Shown here one piece after another: positions 36,337 through 48,280 of a stretch of DNA of 64,000 nucleotides. Both the position numbers and the translations under genes were made by a program. The notes beneath the pieces were generated by a model, which was given only the letters and a program-made list of their open reading frames with translations, ran no database searches and was not told the DNA's origin. Within the stretch, counting starts at the first letter, position 1; every line of letters starts with the position of its first letter. This DNA is from Eleusine coracana subsp. coracana (Eukaryota > Streptophyta > Magnoliopsida > Poales > Poaceae): positions 42,669,511-42,733,510 of the forward strand of contig CM064424.1 of the NCBI GenBank assembly GCA_032690845.1, read 5' to 3'.

Positions 36337-38699
36337 CTTTCTGGAAAGACGAGGAAAAGTTGTAAAATTTTTCTAGTCTAACCATTCCTTTTTGAAGCCT
36401 GTAAGAAAGGTTTAGGAGCCCATTTTCAGAGCAACAACATTTTGTCCCCTCAAACAGTTCAGCAGACTAGAAGTAAGTTGTAAATTCTATATCTTGAGTT
36501 CTTAAAATGTGTTGCAGGTGTAAAAGTATGCATTAGAAAGGTGCTAAAATTCGTTACAAGTTTGATTGTTTGCTTCTAAGTTTAAATGAACACAAACCAA
36601 GATTTCAGACCCTTTTCAGATCGAGCATAGCGCTGTCCAAAACAGATTTTTCAGATTCTGATCTGTTACTTAGAAAATTCGTAGCTCCTAAATCGTTTAT
36701 CCAATGAGAGGGTGTAAGGATGCGTTGGAAAGGTGTTGAAATTCTCTACAACTTTGGTATGAGCTCGAATGACTAGTTTTGCCCACATTAGGAGCAGTTT
36801 ACGTTTTTGTGTTGCCGGTCGGTAAGGCAACAGATTGGTAGGGAGCAAAATTTCAGAAACTGACAGTCAACATGAAAAATTCGTATCTCCTGAATCCCTT
36901 TTTGGATAAAGGTGTGTAGATACTCGTTAGAAAGATATTAAAATTGTCTACAAGCTTGGTGTTCATTGGTTTCACTTATTCTGCACTTAAGACCATTGTT
37001 TTTATGTTTTAGTAGATGTTATACATAGAGGGCAGAACTGAACGCGTTCTGAAAATTTTGGACAAGTCTACTTTCGATGTTGGAATCACTTGGATAATTA
37101 GTCATCACCGGTATATTGGTTTTCACTAGCTGAGCTGCACTTTCCTACATTTAGAGCATCTCATCCTACTTGCCTTTGAATTTGTGTTCTCCTCGATATC
37201 ACTATAACTTCTCTTACCATCAAAACCTTGATGATCCTCAACTTTGAACAAAGTTTTACCTACAATGTCTCTCCCGTGAATAGCCATATTCTTGCTCAAC
37301 CAAATAAAATTCAAGGTATGAATCATAAGCATTTATGCAATTCTAGAAGGTGCATAGTTATAATTGTGTGCATTGCAACATTACAAACTCGTATTGCACC
37401 ATTATCAAAGCATCATGAATAAGCATAAAGCATCATCCATGCACCATATCATGTGCACCATGTTACAATCATCCATATATGCATCATAAACATGAGCATT
37501 TTCCATGTGCACCATGAAACTCATTATGTACGTATCAAGACATATACACCATCACCCATCATCCATATGTAATATGTCATTATGCAAGTGCATCATTGCA
37601 TATGCACTATCATCCATGTGCAACAAACCATGAATGCATGTCATGCACGAGAATTGCACTGTGCCATCCGGGAATGTATTGGGATGCATTAGAATATTTA
37701 TTAGAGGTCAATATACATAAATAATTAATGACAATGAGCAAGAATATAAGATCTTTGATTATCCATATTGCTGAACCAAATTTTGTTGTTTCCTCCCCAC
37801 AACCAATGTCATTGAGGAGCAACCAAGAGACCTAATACCTTGATAATCTATTTGATTTGATTGCCCACTTGATTTGAACCACCCCTTGAATTATCAATCT
37901 TCTTTATACTAGAATAACTAATCTACAAGATGGATTCCCTTGTTTGTTCGGTTTTGTAGAGAACCAAGTCATGATTTCTTTTTGCTAGATTATTGACCAC
38001 AATCAATTTTGAAATCTTTTCCCCATCCCTATCTTTGACACCTTAAGTTATCGAATTCTTGTTGTCCTAAGCTATTAATGAAAACTATTGTTTAACGTTA
38101 TGCAACTAAACCATGTTGCTGACCTCCATCAAAAAGATTATAGCATTTAATGAATGTGACTCAATTACGCTAATCTTGTAATAACTCGTTGCCCTTATGA
38201 TGTATTCTCCTAGTTGCATTTGCGGTTAGAAGCATCCAACATATGCCTCTTCAAATCACTCGCAAATCAAATGTTATGTGGGTTTACCTCTTCAGCAAGC
38301 TAATAGAACCTATGGTGGTAATAATCGTGTGCTAGTGGCTTGGTAAGCAGTGAGTGAATCTCCAGGTCCGTGGGAGTTCTTACCAACCTTTTTCCTTGTG
38401 ATTTGCAACAATTACCTCGACCCATATGTGACTGCCCGGATATTTGGAAACTCATCGCTCGGTTCGATCTCTATCAAAATTTCCAGTTGTATCCTCTTCT
38501 GGCCACCTTAAACTTCTTTATCATGTCGAGAACCATTTATCTGCTACCTTCCAAACCTTAAGGCATTCCATAGTGTTCAAACTACAGATCTCGATGTTAA
38601 CATCTAGTTCATTTGCAACCAACACAGTAATCGTTTTAGGCACAACCTTCTCCAAGGTATGAGGTACCCATCACAGTTGTGAATTAATCATCACGTGCA
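36337..38699 (+). other. Degenerate gypsy interior, no gene
   Basis: No coding frame. The stretch holds three diverged units of about 195 bases (starting near 36479, 36671 and 36871), each with an AAATTC..ATCTCCT-like start and a GCGTTAGAAAGGTG..CTACAA-like core. A low-complexity zone at 37400-37660 follows, with repeated CATCATCCATGTGCACCAT-type words. The position between copia B and a gypsy integrase end suggests gypsy interior or leader, but I cannot prove it. Confidence 0.4.
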
Positions 38700-38806
38700 C
38701 ACATCCACCCCGTGCGGCCACCACAATAGTAACTCTAGTGCCCAACATTGCAAAGCTAACTCTACACATGTCATGCAAGAATTCGATAGACGGGAATAGA
38801 TAGATC

Positions 38807-39270
38807 TTGTCCCTAGAAAGATCAAATTCCTCAAGATGCGATGGACCAGAATTAGTACAGCAAGCAAAGGAGAAAGTAGTGGAAATCCAATCAAATCTAC
38901 GAGCAGCGAGATCCAGGCAAAAGAGCTATGTGGATAAAAGATGTCACCCGTTGAAATTCAGAGCTGTCGATTTGGTCTATCTCCATGTGTCACCCACCAA
39001 AGGTGTGCAATGATTTGGAAATTTTGGGAAACTTAGCACAATATTACAATGGCCCCTACCTAATCACTACGAGATGTGGACCCATAGCTTACAAGCTCCA
39101 ACTGCTGATGGAACTATTAGGTATACACAACATACTCCATGTATCCCGACTCAAGAATTGTCTGAATCCAACCGTGGACATCATCTTTGAAGATACTAAG
39201 TAGCTGCAATCCGACTTAACCTATGTCCAATGCCCAGTAAAGGTGCTCGATAAAACAGAATGAGTTACGG
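38807..39270 (+). pseudogene. Ty3-gypsy integrase C-terminal end (Tekay/Del-like)
   Basis: Two frames together give the end of a gypsy polyprotein: QSNLRAARSRQKSYVDKRCH and DLVYLHVSPTKGVQ in the first, then after a frameshift near 39005 LAQYYNGPYLITTRCGPIAY and LHVSRLKNC in the second. This is the post-catalytic GPY/F-type segment of chromovirus-class integrases. The chromodomain part after 39200 is only a blur. The retained 3' terminal motif GGRAVTP overlaps the polypurine tract. Confidence 0.75.
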
Positions 39271-39444
39271 TAACAAGACAGGACTAGCCATGTGAACAAC
39301 ACCACCATAAAGAAAATTCCTACAAACTGACCTTCTGTAGCTGGTATGTTTCCTAGTCGAAACCATCCCGCTTCGGCTCCCTTCGGTTATGAATATAACA
39401 CCAAGAACTTTTTTCCTCCCTTAATCTCGGGACGAGATTTCTTT

Positions 39445-39457
39445 AAGGGGGGAGGGC
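39445..39457 (+). other. Gypsy polypurine tract
   Basis: AAGGGGGGAGGGC directly before the LTR start TGTGACACCCC. Confidence 0.8.
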
Positions 39458-42400
39458 TGTGACACCCCTGGTGCCACAAACTTCCCAAGCGCGACACCTT
39501 AGAACTCTAAGCACATGCATAAGAGCCTAGGATGAAAGTTTAAATGGAAATTGACCAAATTCGAATTTAAAATTAAGAAAATTGACACTTGAGCTACAAG
39601 TTGAATTTTGCCCTCATAACTTGGGCCAACCAAAAATCTATGTTGTAGATCATGATGTGATAGAATTTTGAGAATTTTCTTAGATTTTTATTTCAAGTTG
39701 TCCTACCCTAAATAACTGCCTAAAAATAGTCATACTTTGAAAAATTCCCATTCAAATTCAAATGCCAACTATTGAACATTAGTATTTTTAAAATATAGAG
39801 CACATCTTTCTCAAACCACTCATATTTTTGTTTACATCAGTTGAGGTACAGAAATAATGGTATAGAAATAAACAGAAACGCGACATTTTGGAAAACAACA
39901 AAAAAATCAAACCAGCCGGGGCCCACTCGTCAGCCACCCTGCTGCCTTCTCCTTCGCTGGTTGGCCACCATGGGCGGCACCTGCGCCGCGTGGCCGTGAC
40001 CCGCCTCGCCCCCACCTGGTCCAAACCAGCCTCCAAAACCGGCGTCCAGTCCCCGGTTTCGCCCATCCCGTCCTCTTCCTCGTGTTCCCTTCTTCTCCCT
40101 CACTCTCTTCCCTCTCAGCCGAGCCCAAGAGCCGCCATTGCCGCTCCTCGCATGGAGCTCCGCCTCCATCACCCAGCTGCCCTTGCTGCCACGCCAAGCT
40201 GCCAAATGGTGCCGCCGCGAGGACCTCCCCCACCCCCTGCAACCATTCCGCCCCTTCCTCTCCGAGGCGCCGGCAATCGAGCGCGTTGTCGCCATCTCCG
40301 ACCGCGGCCTTCCCGCTCTATTCTTCCGCTCCATGACTCCAATGAGGTATTTCCTCGATTCCTCTCGCCTGAAGGTTGCCCTCCCCACGACAAACCTCCT
40401 TGACAAGATTTCCCCGCCTCTCCTGCAGCTACGTCCCCGGAACACCGACGCCCACCATGGCCGCTTCCTGCTAAAGCTCGTCGCACTGCTGCTCTGTTTG
40501 CTCCAGTCGTCGTATTGGATCTTTGTTCGCTGCTAGGAAAAAAATTTCCGGAAAGAAAAAATTTCGGGAGTCACCTAAAAATATGAAATTTCGGAAATTT
40601 CAGAAGTTTAATTATTAGCTTTTACAGTTTAATTTACCTCATGTTTTACAGTTATGGTGGGTAGAATCATTTAATCCTTATTAGCTTTTACAGTTTAATT
40701 TACCTCATGTTCATATGTCTTTTCTATCAAGTATCATGCATGTGATAATCTTCGTTTTGTTAGTATTGTGATCACTATATCCATGCCTAGGTCATGATAA
40801 TAATTTTCCTTACAACTGTACAATGAAAGTAGGATATTGAAATGTACCTTGAGCATCCTAGTATTATAGATGTTATCGTGTTGTGATACGTTATTTGAAA
40901 ATAATGGTAACAAATTTCATGCATATGAGATTTTTCATGTTACATAAACAACTTGCCCCTAAATTAATTTATGACAATCTAAGTACCTTTTTTTTCATTA
41001 GGGTATCATGTTTTACTTTAGGTCATGCCTTCTTGTTAACATTCTCCACCATTGTTGTTAGTTGAATTCTTCTAGAAACTAATAGAGAAAATATGTCAAA
41101 CAAAATAAATCATCATGACCAGCACCCACTCACCATGTACCCTGCATGGTTATATCAGTCAAGAAAACACACACACACCATACTTTCTATATGAAGTTAC
41201 CGCGTTAAATCATGGGAGTCCATGAAGGAAATTCACCAACTAAATCCATCATATGTCTCTACTTTATATATTGCATTTACCGGACTCATACCTATCAGTC
41301 TTAATTAAATAGACTGCCATTAATCTTCTCTCAATGTACATCATCATATTTGTATCATGTAGATAACGAGGTGAACCACGTGGAGACCAGTGCAAAGCAG
41401 GAGCTTTAAGAGCAAGGATGGGATCCCGCTAACCAGGAGCAGGCCCAAGGCAAACCCGATGCATTCCACCTGTTTTAACTATTTTTATTTTCTCACTAGA
41501 TAGATTTGTAGGCTTGTCTGTGCATTAAGTTTATAGGAGTTATTTGAAAACCTAGCAATACAGTAGGTTCCCTTTTCTCGATGATAGCATCCGGATGATA
41601 GTTGCTCTGTTTAAATTAGGATGACTATTCATCGAGTGGTATGGAGACCACTCGTAGATTAGGAACAATTATCACCTAGGAACAATGTCAGATGAACGAA
41701 AGTTAGAATGAGATAACAAATGAAGATCGGGCGGGCCACTAGGTGAAAAGGGAAGGACAACTTGTCTTCAAGGAGGTAGCCCCGCCTGAGCCACCTAAGG
41801 CTATGTCTCGTGTCCGATTCTATGAGGTCAATTTTGAACGTACTTTTTGTATGCTAGAGTTATGGGTCTAGTAAACTGACGTAGCTACAGCTACTACCTG
41901 GTCAGAAGATTGCCTTCTCCCTTATTGGTGGAACTAGGAAAGAGAGGAGGGAGGAATCCACCCACGGATGGCGGCACGGGGCGCATCACGATAGGGGACC
42001 CTTCTTGGGGGAGTCTGGACCCGGAAGACCTTGTGGTATCGTATGCGAAAGGTTGCTCCATGCGGCTTCCATGAAGCGTATATGGATCGTGCAAGCAGCT
42101 TTCTCCTATAGAATATAAATCGATTCGAGTCGTTGTCCCTCACAGTAACGAGTACCACTTAATCGCTGATCCGGAACATTGTTGGAAGCCATTAATATGA
42201 GGAATGAGTTTAATATTGCAGTATGAAATTATTATTAATTTTATTGCAACCATGATTGTTATAGCTATAGTACAAACTAAATTTATTATTTTGCATGTCA
42301 AATTAACTTGCTACTAAAACTTGAAAAATAAGGATCCACTCTTAGGCTGGCTTTTTGGCAACATCAACCCTACCCTTAGCTTTTGCATGCCTAGGTATCA

Positions 42401-42900
42401 GTTGTAGTTGGCCATTTTGATGGGTCAGTCTTGCTAAGTAAATTAGTTACTCAAGACGTAGCTCTATGTAGTTTTCAGATGATCAGAGTGGAGACTGCCA
42501 CTACGGTGGAAGGTTCCACTAGGAAGGCCAGCGTCCTGACTGCTGGAACATGGAATGAAAACTTTGCACTAATGATGATGAGGAGTAGGCTTGTATGCGC
42601 TGGCACGGTGTCAAGGGCATGACACCGATCAAGGTCGGCTACTACTACTGTATATCGTTGTGAGAGGGCGGTTGTATCTTCCTTCTTCTGTCGGACCTTT
42701 CATTGTTTCGCTTCCACACTTTTAAAACTCTAGTTTGTAATTTAAATTTGGATTTATTTAAAACTATGTACTCTATCTATGTTCCTATTGCAATTATATT
42801 ATTCTGTCATATGTTGTACAATTGGGCGTCACAGCACGTGTAACCACCCGAGAAAGATTCTGGAACGGAATTGTCTCCGTGTTAAGGCGGTTCTGTTACA
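39458..42900 (+). repeat. 3' LTR of a Ty3-gypsy element (3.4 kb)
   Basis: Starts TGTGACACCCCTGG after the polypurine tract and ends TTCTGTTACA, with inverted terminal TGT..ACA. A GC-rich leader zone at 39900-40540 carries overlapping open frames on both strands with Pro/Arg-rich composition, which are not genes. A direct repeat of about 34 bases (TTATTAGCTTTTACAG start) lies at 40614 and 40679. Its last 410 bases are close to 360-759. It may pair with the LTR at 1-759 as the two ends of one large gypsy element. Confidence 0.75.
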
Positions 42901-43665
42901 GATGTGACTGGACCGAACCAAGTTGTTTGTTATTCTTGTAAAAGGTTGCCATATACGATCTTAATTGGGGCATATACGTCATATACTTCAGGTTTTCCTA
43001 GCTGGTGTAAATCAATTGCAATTGTTGTTGCTTGCAGAAATGAGTACGCTAGTTCAGTGCGTCTTAACATAGATCAAATGATACTATGAAATGGATTATG
43101 TTGCTCATGTTGATTATGATTGCTAATGTTCTTATATTGTATTTATTTCATTTTGTGCTTTAATATCCTTGTACTGCTAACTAAAGTTATATTTCTGCCT
43201 TACCTAATTAACTTGGCTAAATAAAACTTGATAGAACTAATAGATTGCTTAGTGCAAGTTCTTTTAAACAACCATCTTATTAGAGCTAATGCATGTCTAG
43301 GTCTTTTGACGGGTAAGCCTTGCTGAGTACTTAGTACTCAGGCTTTGTGCCACTATTGTTTTCGAGTAATCCAGAGATAGAACTGCCTGTTGATGTGCTA
43401 TCATGGGACATACAAGTCCCTGAAGGCTGGACTGCCCACTGGGAGTCTGAGCAACCGTCGTAGTAATGTTGTGTGCTGCTAGGGTGATGATTCATGAGCA
43501 TGAGTCATTACCACCATTGTATCGATGAGAGATTATATTAGTATTCGTATTTGCTTCCAGTATTTTTGAACTTTCATGAACTTGTAATATTTTGCTGCAC
43601 TCTAACTATCCAATGATGTAATAATTCGACTTAAATTTGAATCATTATTTTTAAGGGTTGTAGGA
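42901..43665 (+). repeat. Diverged gypsy LTR 3' segment
   Basis: From about 43280 to 43640 the sequence is a distant copy of 42380-42780 (shared GCATGTCTAGG, GGGTAAGCCTTGCTGAGTA, TTCCAGTATTTTTGAACTTTCATG). It is another, older LTR piece of the same superfamily. There is no coding frame of note. Confidence 0.5.
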
Positions 43666-45460
43666 TGTAACACACCTGGTGTTTATTCCTTTTTAACCAA
43701 AGAGTTTAAGCTAAGTAAATGGTGTTAAGGAGGAATTAAATTGAACACACGCGCGTACCCAAAGTACATGTATGTGAGCCTTATAAAGGAAGAAGTATAA
43801 AACATGTGATTGTGTGTAATCAATGATCAACTCATCAAGGATAAGTGCAATCTATCAAACCGCCTTTGTTTTGGTGCTGCAAATGCCTACCGAAAGTTTC
43901 ATGAGCAAATCAACAAGAATCCACATGAAATGACGTGTTGAAGATAAAGTGCTCGAGAAAGGCAAATCTTGGATTGCTTTTAATTTCAAATTTCATATAA
44001 GAACTTCAAAGTTGGCCCTTATAAAAGTTGTCCTAAATTTTCTGGAGCACAATGTTGTGAATTGGCAACATTTCATATTTCGAGAGGAAGAAGCCCACAT
44101 TTGTGTGCAAACCCGGACGAACAGATTTGCTTTCAAATTCCGATCCGGCGTTCCTCTGATTTTCTTTGCGTGTTCTAGCAAAATTCATCCAACTTTTCAC
44201 CGGTCACCCTTTCGAAAATTTGGCGGGTATAGTTTAAGCTCCAACTTTGATATTTGGAGAGTGCAGGATTCTAGTTGAAAATTTTGGGAAAAACTTGGTC
44301 AAACCGGCTGACTCACCCATGTGCCGACGCCCCCAGGCCGCGCCTGCGCTTCCGCGATGGCGGCCAGGACGAGGCTGGCCAATCTGCGGCCATGACGGTG
44401 ACAGCACTGCGAGCCCTCTGCCCCAACCCGTGCGCCTGGCGTCCCTGACCCCCCCCCCCCCCCCCCCCCCTGCCGCGTCTGCACCCCTACCTTCCAGCGT
44501 CGTCGTCCGCTCGCCCTGTCCTGGCGCGCCACATCGCAGGGCGCCATTGCGCCGCGACACCCGCCAATTGGCGAGCACCGCCGCGCCGGCCAATGGCCGA
44601 GCTTGCTTAGCCCAAGCGCGCATCCTCCCCTCCTGGCCACCTATAAGGGAATGCCGGAGCCCTCCATCGCAGGCGCACAGAAGCGGCACCCCGAGCTTTT
44701 CCCCTGGCCGCCATTGAAGCCCCCACGGTGAACTCCACCGTCCACTGCCCTCCAGCACCACCTGAAACCTCAGTCATGCTCCACTCACTCCCCTGAACCT
44801 CCCCGGCGTCTCCACCAGACCGCCGACGCCCTCCCTTCGCCGGAGCAGGAGCTGCAGCGAGCTCCCGGCCGCCCCCACCATAGAAGACCACCGCCGGCTG
44901 CTCCTCCCAGCCGTCCAACCCCCGGAATCGAACCCTAGGTGAGCACTAGTCGTCGCCCGCCACTTTCCCCGCCCGACTTAACTCTCCCCTCGCCGTAATT
45001 TTGGACCTTACCGCCGGCCATGGCGCCCGGGAACCCAATTGCTTTGATCTGAGAACGTTCAGGGACCTCTGTGTGACAAAAGGGTATATCTGTAATTATA
45101 GAAACATAATCTAGGGACCAAACTGTGAAACAGATCTAGATGCAAAACCAGTGATCTTGTAAAATGCATTGAAAATGGTATAAAGATCATAAAAATGCAA
45201 ACTCAATTCCTGTGAACTCCTTGTGATGAGTAGCACCGTTTCTAGAAAGCATGTATAGGCTTTTTATGTTTAGTTTTTGAATTGGATTTAAATCATCAGT
45301 TTGAGTAAATTTGACTTTGTTTGAAATATATGCATGTGCTGATGCTGATTTTTGGATATGTTCCTACTCCTATTAGAATAGACCATGTGTAGAAAAATTA
45401 CAAGTAAATCGCATGTGTAGCTTCAGTTATGCTTAAATTTGTGAATCTTCCTAGCTGTTA
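43666..45460 (+). repeat. Gypsy LTR, 5' part (truncated)
   Basis: Begins TGTAACACACCTGG. Bases 44268-44550 match the window start. A long C run lies at about 44448-44470. A TATA box is present at 44640 and a splice-donor-like CCTAGGTGAGC at 44934. The GC-rich frames in this part are LTR leader. The 3' end is not found before the next repeat, so the LTR is cut at about 45460. Confidence 0.6.
44638..44648 (+). promoter_or_regulatory. TATA box in the gypsy LTR
   Basis: ACCTATAAGGG, followed by a GC-rich leader and a donor-like CCTAGGTGAGC about 290 bases on, as expected for a spliced LTR transcript. Confidence 0.5.
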
Positions 45461-45469
45461 AAAAGAATC

Positions 45470-46085
45470 TCCTCCCTTGTGGCTCGGGTGGGCGGCAAGA
45501 TCTACAAGCCGGGTTGGGTGTGGTGGCGGTGGTAGTGGCTTGGGGGCCCCAGGGTCGTGCTTAGGCAGCAGGGATGGCGAGATGGTGGGCTGCGGTGGAT
45601 CCAACGGGCAACCACGATGGCAGGCGGCGACGGTGGAGGAGAGGCTGGGGGCGCCAGATCTGCTACCCAGGTGGGCTGATTTTGTGCTCCCTGGCCCTGA
45701 TCTACGCGCATAGGCCATGGCTGTGCCCTGTTGCATGGCGGTGGCGGCACAACAGTCGTCGGGGGCGGCGGAGGTGGTGGGGGAGGCCGATGTAGTGTTC
45801 TACAGTACTATGATACTCCCCTCACTTCCCTTCCCATCCTTGGTCGGGGTACTGTTGATGTCGCGGTGGCGATTCGTGGTGGTGCTGGACAGCGGTCATG
45901 CATGTTTTGCCCGTTAGCTCGTTGCCGTGGGTGTTTTGCGTGGGGCGGGTTGAGTTCGTGCAGCAGGATGGGTCACTCCGGGCGAAAGCCCTGGCGACAG
46001 TGCCCTTGGGCATTGTTCTCCCCGTTAGGCGCGCCTATGGAGCTTGATCCAGAGGACGTTGGAGCTTGTTATGTGTGTGGGATTT
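45470..46085 (+). repeat. GC-rich fragment, possibly a LINE 3' tail
   Basis: GC-rich and gene-poor. It shares CGGGCGAAAGC and GGCATTGTTCTCCCCG-type words with 51005-51085, so both belong to one repeat family. The wording resembles 3' untranslated regions of grass LINEs, but no reverse transcriptase is present and I cannot confirm it. Confidence 0.35.
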
Positions 46086-46579
46086 AACAGCTAGACATAA
46101 CATATGCAAGTGCAGCAAATAATTAATCCTCATCAATAAAATGCGAGGTGGTCCAAATTTTTCGTTATAAGATAAACAACAGAGCTTGCTATTTTTCATG
46201 TTTTGTTCTCAGCAATACGCGGGAAATAAATTCTACCGAAATTAGTTAAATACTGTATCTTTTCGAGGCACTTGTCACTCTTAATAATGTTATTAAGCAG
46301 CTTCATGGCATGGAGCATATGCCCCTGGTTAACAGTCGTTGATTTTTAGCAGAATTAGACTATTAATTATTTTGTTGACTCCTCATAAATCTGATATATA
46401 TAAAAACTGAAGCAAAGATAAAGACGTTACATATTGATAAACAGACTTGTTATGTTTGTACTATAAACTACACAAATATGACATATTTGCAAGGATTATC
46501 ATACCTTTACATGATAAGCTATTAATTTGACAGTTTTATTATTAAAAAATTACATCATCAGCTTTAGTGGCATGCTGCC
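46086..46579. other. AT-rich stretch, nothing recognised
   Basis: No reading frame, repeat or regulatory site that I can support. Confidence 0.5.
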
Positions 46580-46859
46580 TAAGGTTGTGTTTAGTTTGTA
46601 CAACTCCTACCACTTTTCACTATTCACCATCACATCACCCACCACTCCCCCCCCCCCCCCCCCCCCCCAAACTAAACATCCCCAACAACTCCTACCACAA
46701 TCCACTGTTTATATCACATCACCTCACACTATTGTTATAGTGCATTTGCGTACCGCTTTTGCAATAACTAAACTCCACACAATTTTCCCCAATCTACTGA
46801 CACTACAGTTCATTTGCGTACCACTTTTGCACCTTTTACACAAACTAAACACAACCTTA
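46580..46859. mobile_element. MITE with 20-bp terminal inverted repeats
   Basis: 280 bases between TAAGGTTGTGTTTAGTTTGT and its exact reverse complement. Inside are a run of about 22 C (46648-46669) and a direct repeat CATTTGCGTACC.CTTTTGCA at 46743 and 46811. The size and perfect terminal repeats fit a non-autonomous DNA transposon. No clear target duplication is visible, so hAT or Harbinger cannot be decided. Confidence 0.75.
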
Positions 46860-47278
46860 AGTTATGATTGGAAAGATTTCATACACCAGTCATACGTGGA
46901 GGGCTCACAATTGTTTCGGATGACCTTCCTTAGTTACTGCTTCATACTTCTGGAGGCCATGTGTTTTGTAGTACATATACAACTGGAGAATGCAGCAGCT
47001 ATTCAAATGGAGGGAACAGCCAAAACTGTCAAAAAACTTCTATGAGCTCATTCCAAGTTGACTACTACTGACGTCTCTAAGCCTAGCTATTGCTGTGTAC
47101 ATATGCACAATCAGCTACCGATTCGAGATATTGTAAGAAAATTACCATAAAATACACTGCATATATAGAGTTATGACATGGCATGATTATCAGTCATGTG
47201 CAAACACACTAGCAAAATAGAAGCGTTTGCACCGCACTAGTTTGGTGTCTAATCATTCATGATAGTATATATACAGGG
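46860..47278. other. AT-rich stretch, nothing recognised
   Basis: No supported feature. Confidence 0.5.
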
Positions 47279-48130
47279 GCAGTACCAGAAAAAATGATTT
47301 TGCCATGTGTAGGGGTTTTTGCCGTGTGTTTTCTATCGGGCACACGGTAAAGAACCATTTTGCCATGTGCTGAAACAAAAACACACGGCAAACAAAAAAC
47401 ACACGGCAAATCTAATGCTTTGCTGTGTGTTTTTTCATAGCACATGGCAAAGTATATAGTTTATCGTGTGTTTTTGTGGCACACAACATGTGGTACTTCA
47501 TGTTAAAATTTAGTACATTTTTGGATTTGTTTGCTACATTTAATTAATTAACTGGATTTCAAGCTACTTTTTGAATAAAGTAAAATTTGAACTAGAAGTA
47601 CTTTAAATAATTGGATACAATGAGTAGAAAATTTATATTCATGTTATTTAGCCCAGTTGGAGACCCTACCCATGGGATGAAAAGAAATTTCGGACATCTT
47701 GTCCACGAAACACGATCACGAGGCTATGTCTAAATGATTTTAAAATTCTAAAAGTAGCAAATTACTTCTAAAAAACATGAGATTTGTCAATATCTCAAGA
47801 TATCATACAAATAGGCTGTGGTAAATAATTGAGAAGGTTTTGCAAAACTTGTTACATATGATGCTTATAAACTGAAGCTTCTCCGAAGAAGAATCAGAGA
47901 ATTGAGATGGATGCAGTTAGGTTTGGAATCAAAATGATGGAAAAATTTGAGTTTGACTTCGAAACCCTTTCTAATGACCACATACAATATGTGGTACTCC
48001 ATATTAAAATTTGGTACATTTTTATATTTGGTTACTACATTTAACTAACTAAATACACTTCAAGGAAATTGTGAAAAATAATTTTTGGCGTGGGCTTGTT
48101 GGTGCACACGGCAAAGGAGTAATTAGGCCA
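47279..48130 (+). mobile_element. CACTA element fragment with GCCGTGTG subterminal repeats
   Basis: Begins CAGTACCAGAAAAAATG, one base away from a CACTACCAGAAAA terminus, followed by many TTTGCCGTGTG/CACACGGCAAA words on both strands, the subterminal array typical of CACTA elements. About 75 bases starting TGTGGTACTTCATGTTAAAATT (47489) recur at 47991. The same inner sequence is found in the fragment at 54419. No transposase and no right terminus. Confidence 0.65.
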
Positions 48131-48280
48131 GCTGGCCCATTAAACCCGTCGGCCCACCTCCCCAACCCTAACTATATATAATCACCCCCCTTCTCACCCT
48201 AGTCGGCCTCCTCTCCCACCCACCACCGCCCCTCTCCTCTCCCCCAGATCCACCCCTCCTCTCCCTCTCTCCCCCTAAAG
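48131..48280 (+). promoter_or_regulatory. Promoter-like sequence with TATA box and CT-rich leader
   Basis: CTATATATAATC near 48169 is followed by a C/T-rich leader (CCTCTCCTCTCCCCC), a typical layout of a grass core promoter and 5' leader. GGCCCATTAAACC upstream resembles a plant GGCCCA element. No credible coding exon follows, so it may be a captured or decayed gene start. Confidence 0.4.

Noticed and set aside
37126..37332. 68-codon minus frame ending CSKCRK, possible zinc finger
   Set aside because: Only one CxxC pair, no supporting context; likely chance in degenerate gypsy DNA.
37400..37660. CATCAT-rich zone as a CRISPR-like or satellite array
   Set aside because: Units are irregular in length and sequence with no fixed spacer; ordinary low-complexity DNA.
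39888..40536. Overlapping 100-170 codon frames on both strands
   Set aside because: GC-rich LTR leader of a gypsy element; Pro/Arg/Ser-rich in all frames, no domain, and inside a defined LTR.
44234..44918. Frames of up to 175 codons
   Set aside because: Same reason: GC-rich leader of the LTR starting at 43666, with a homopolymer run inside.
46648..46669. Long C homopolymer as a functional signal
   Set aside because: Similar runs at 19488 and 44448 lie in unrelated repeats; length is probably unstable and prone to sequencing error.
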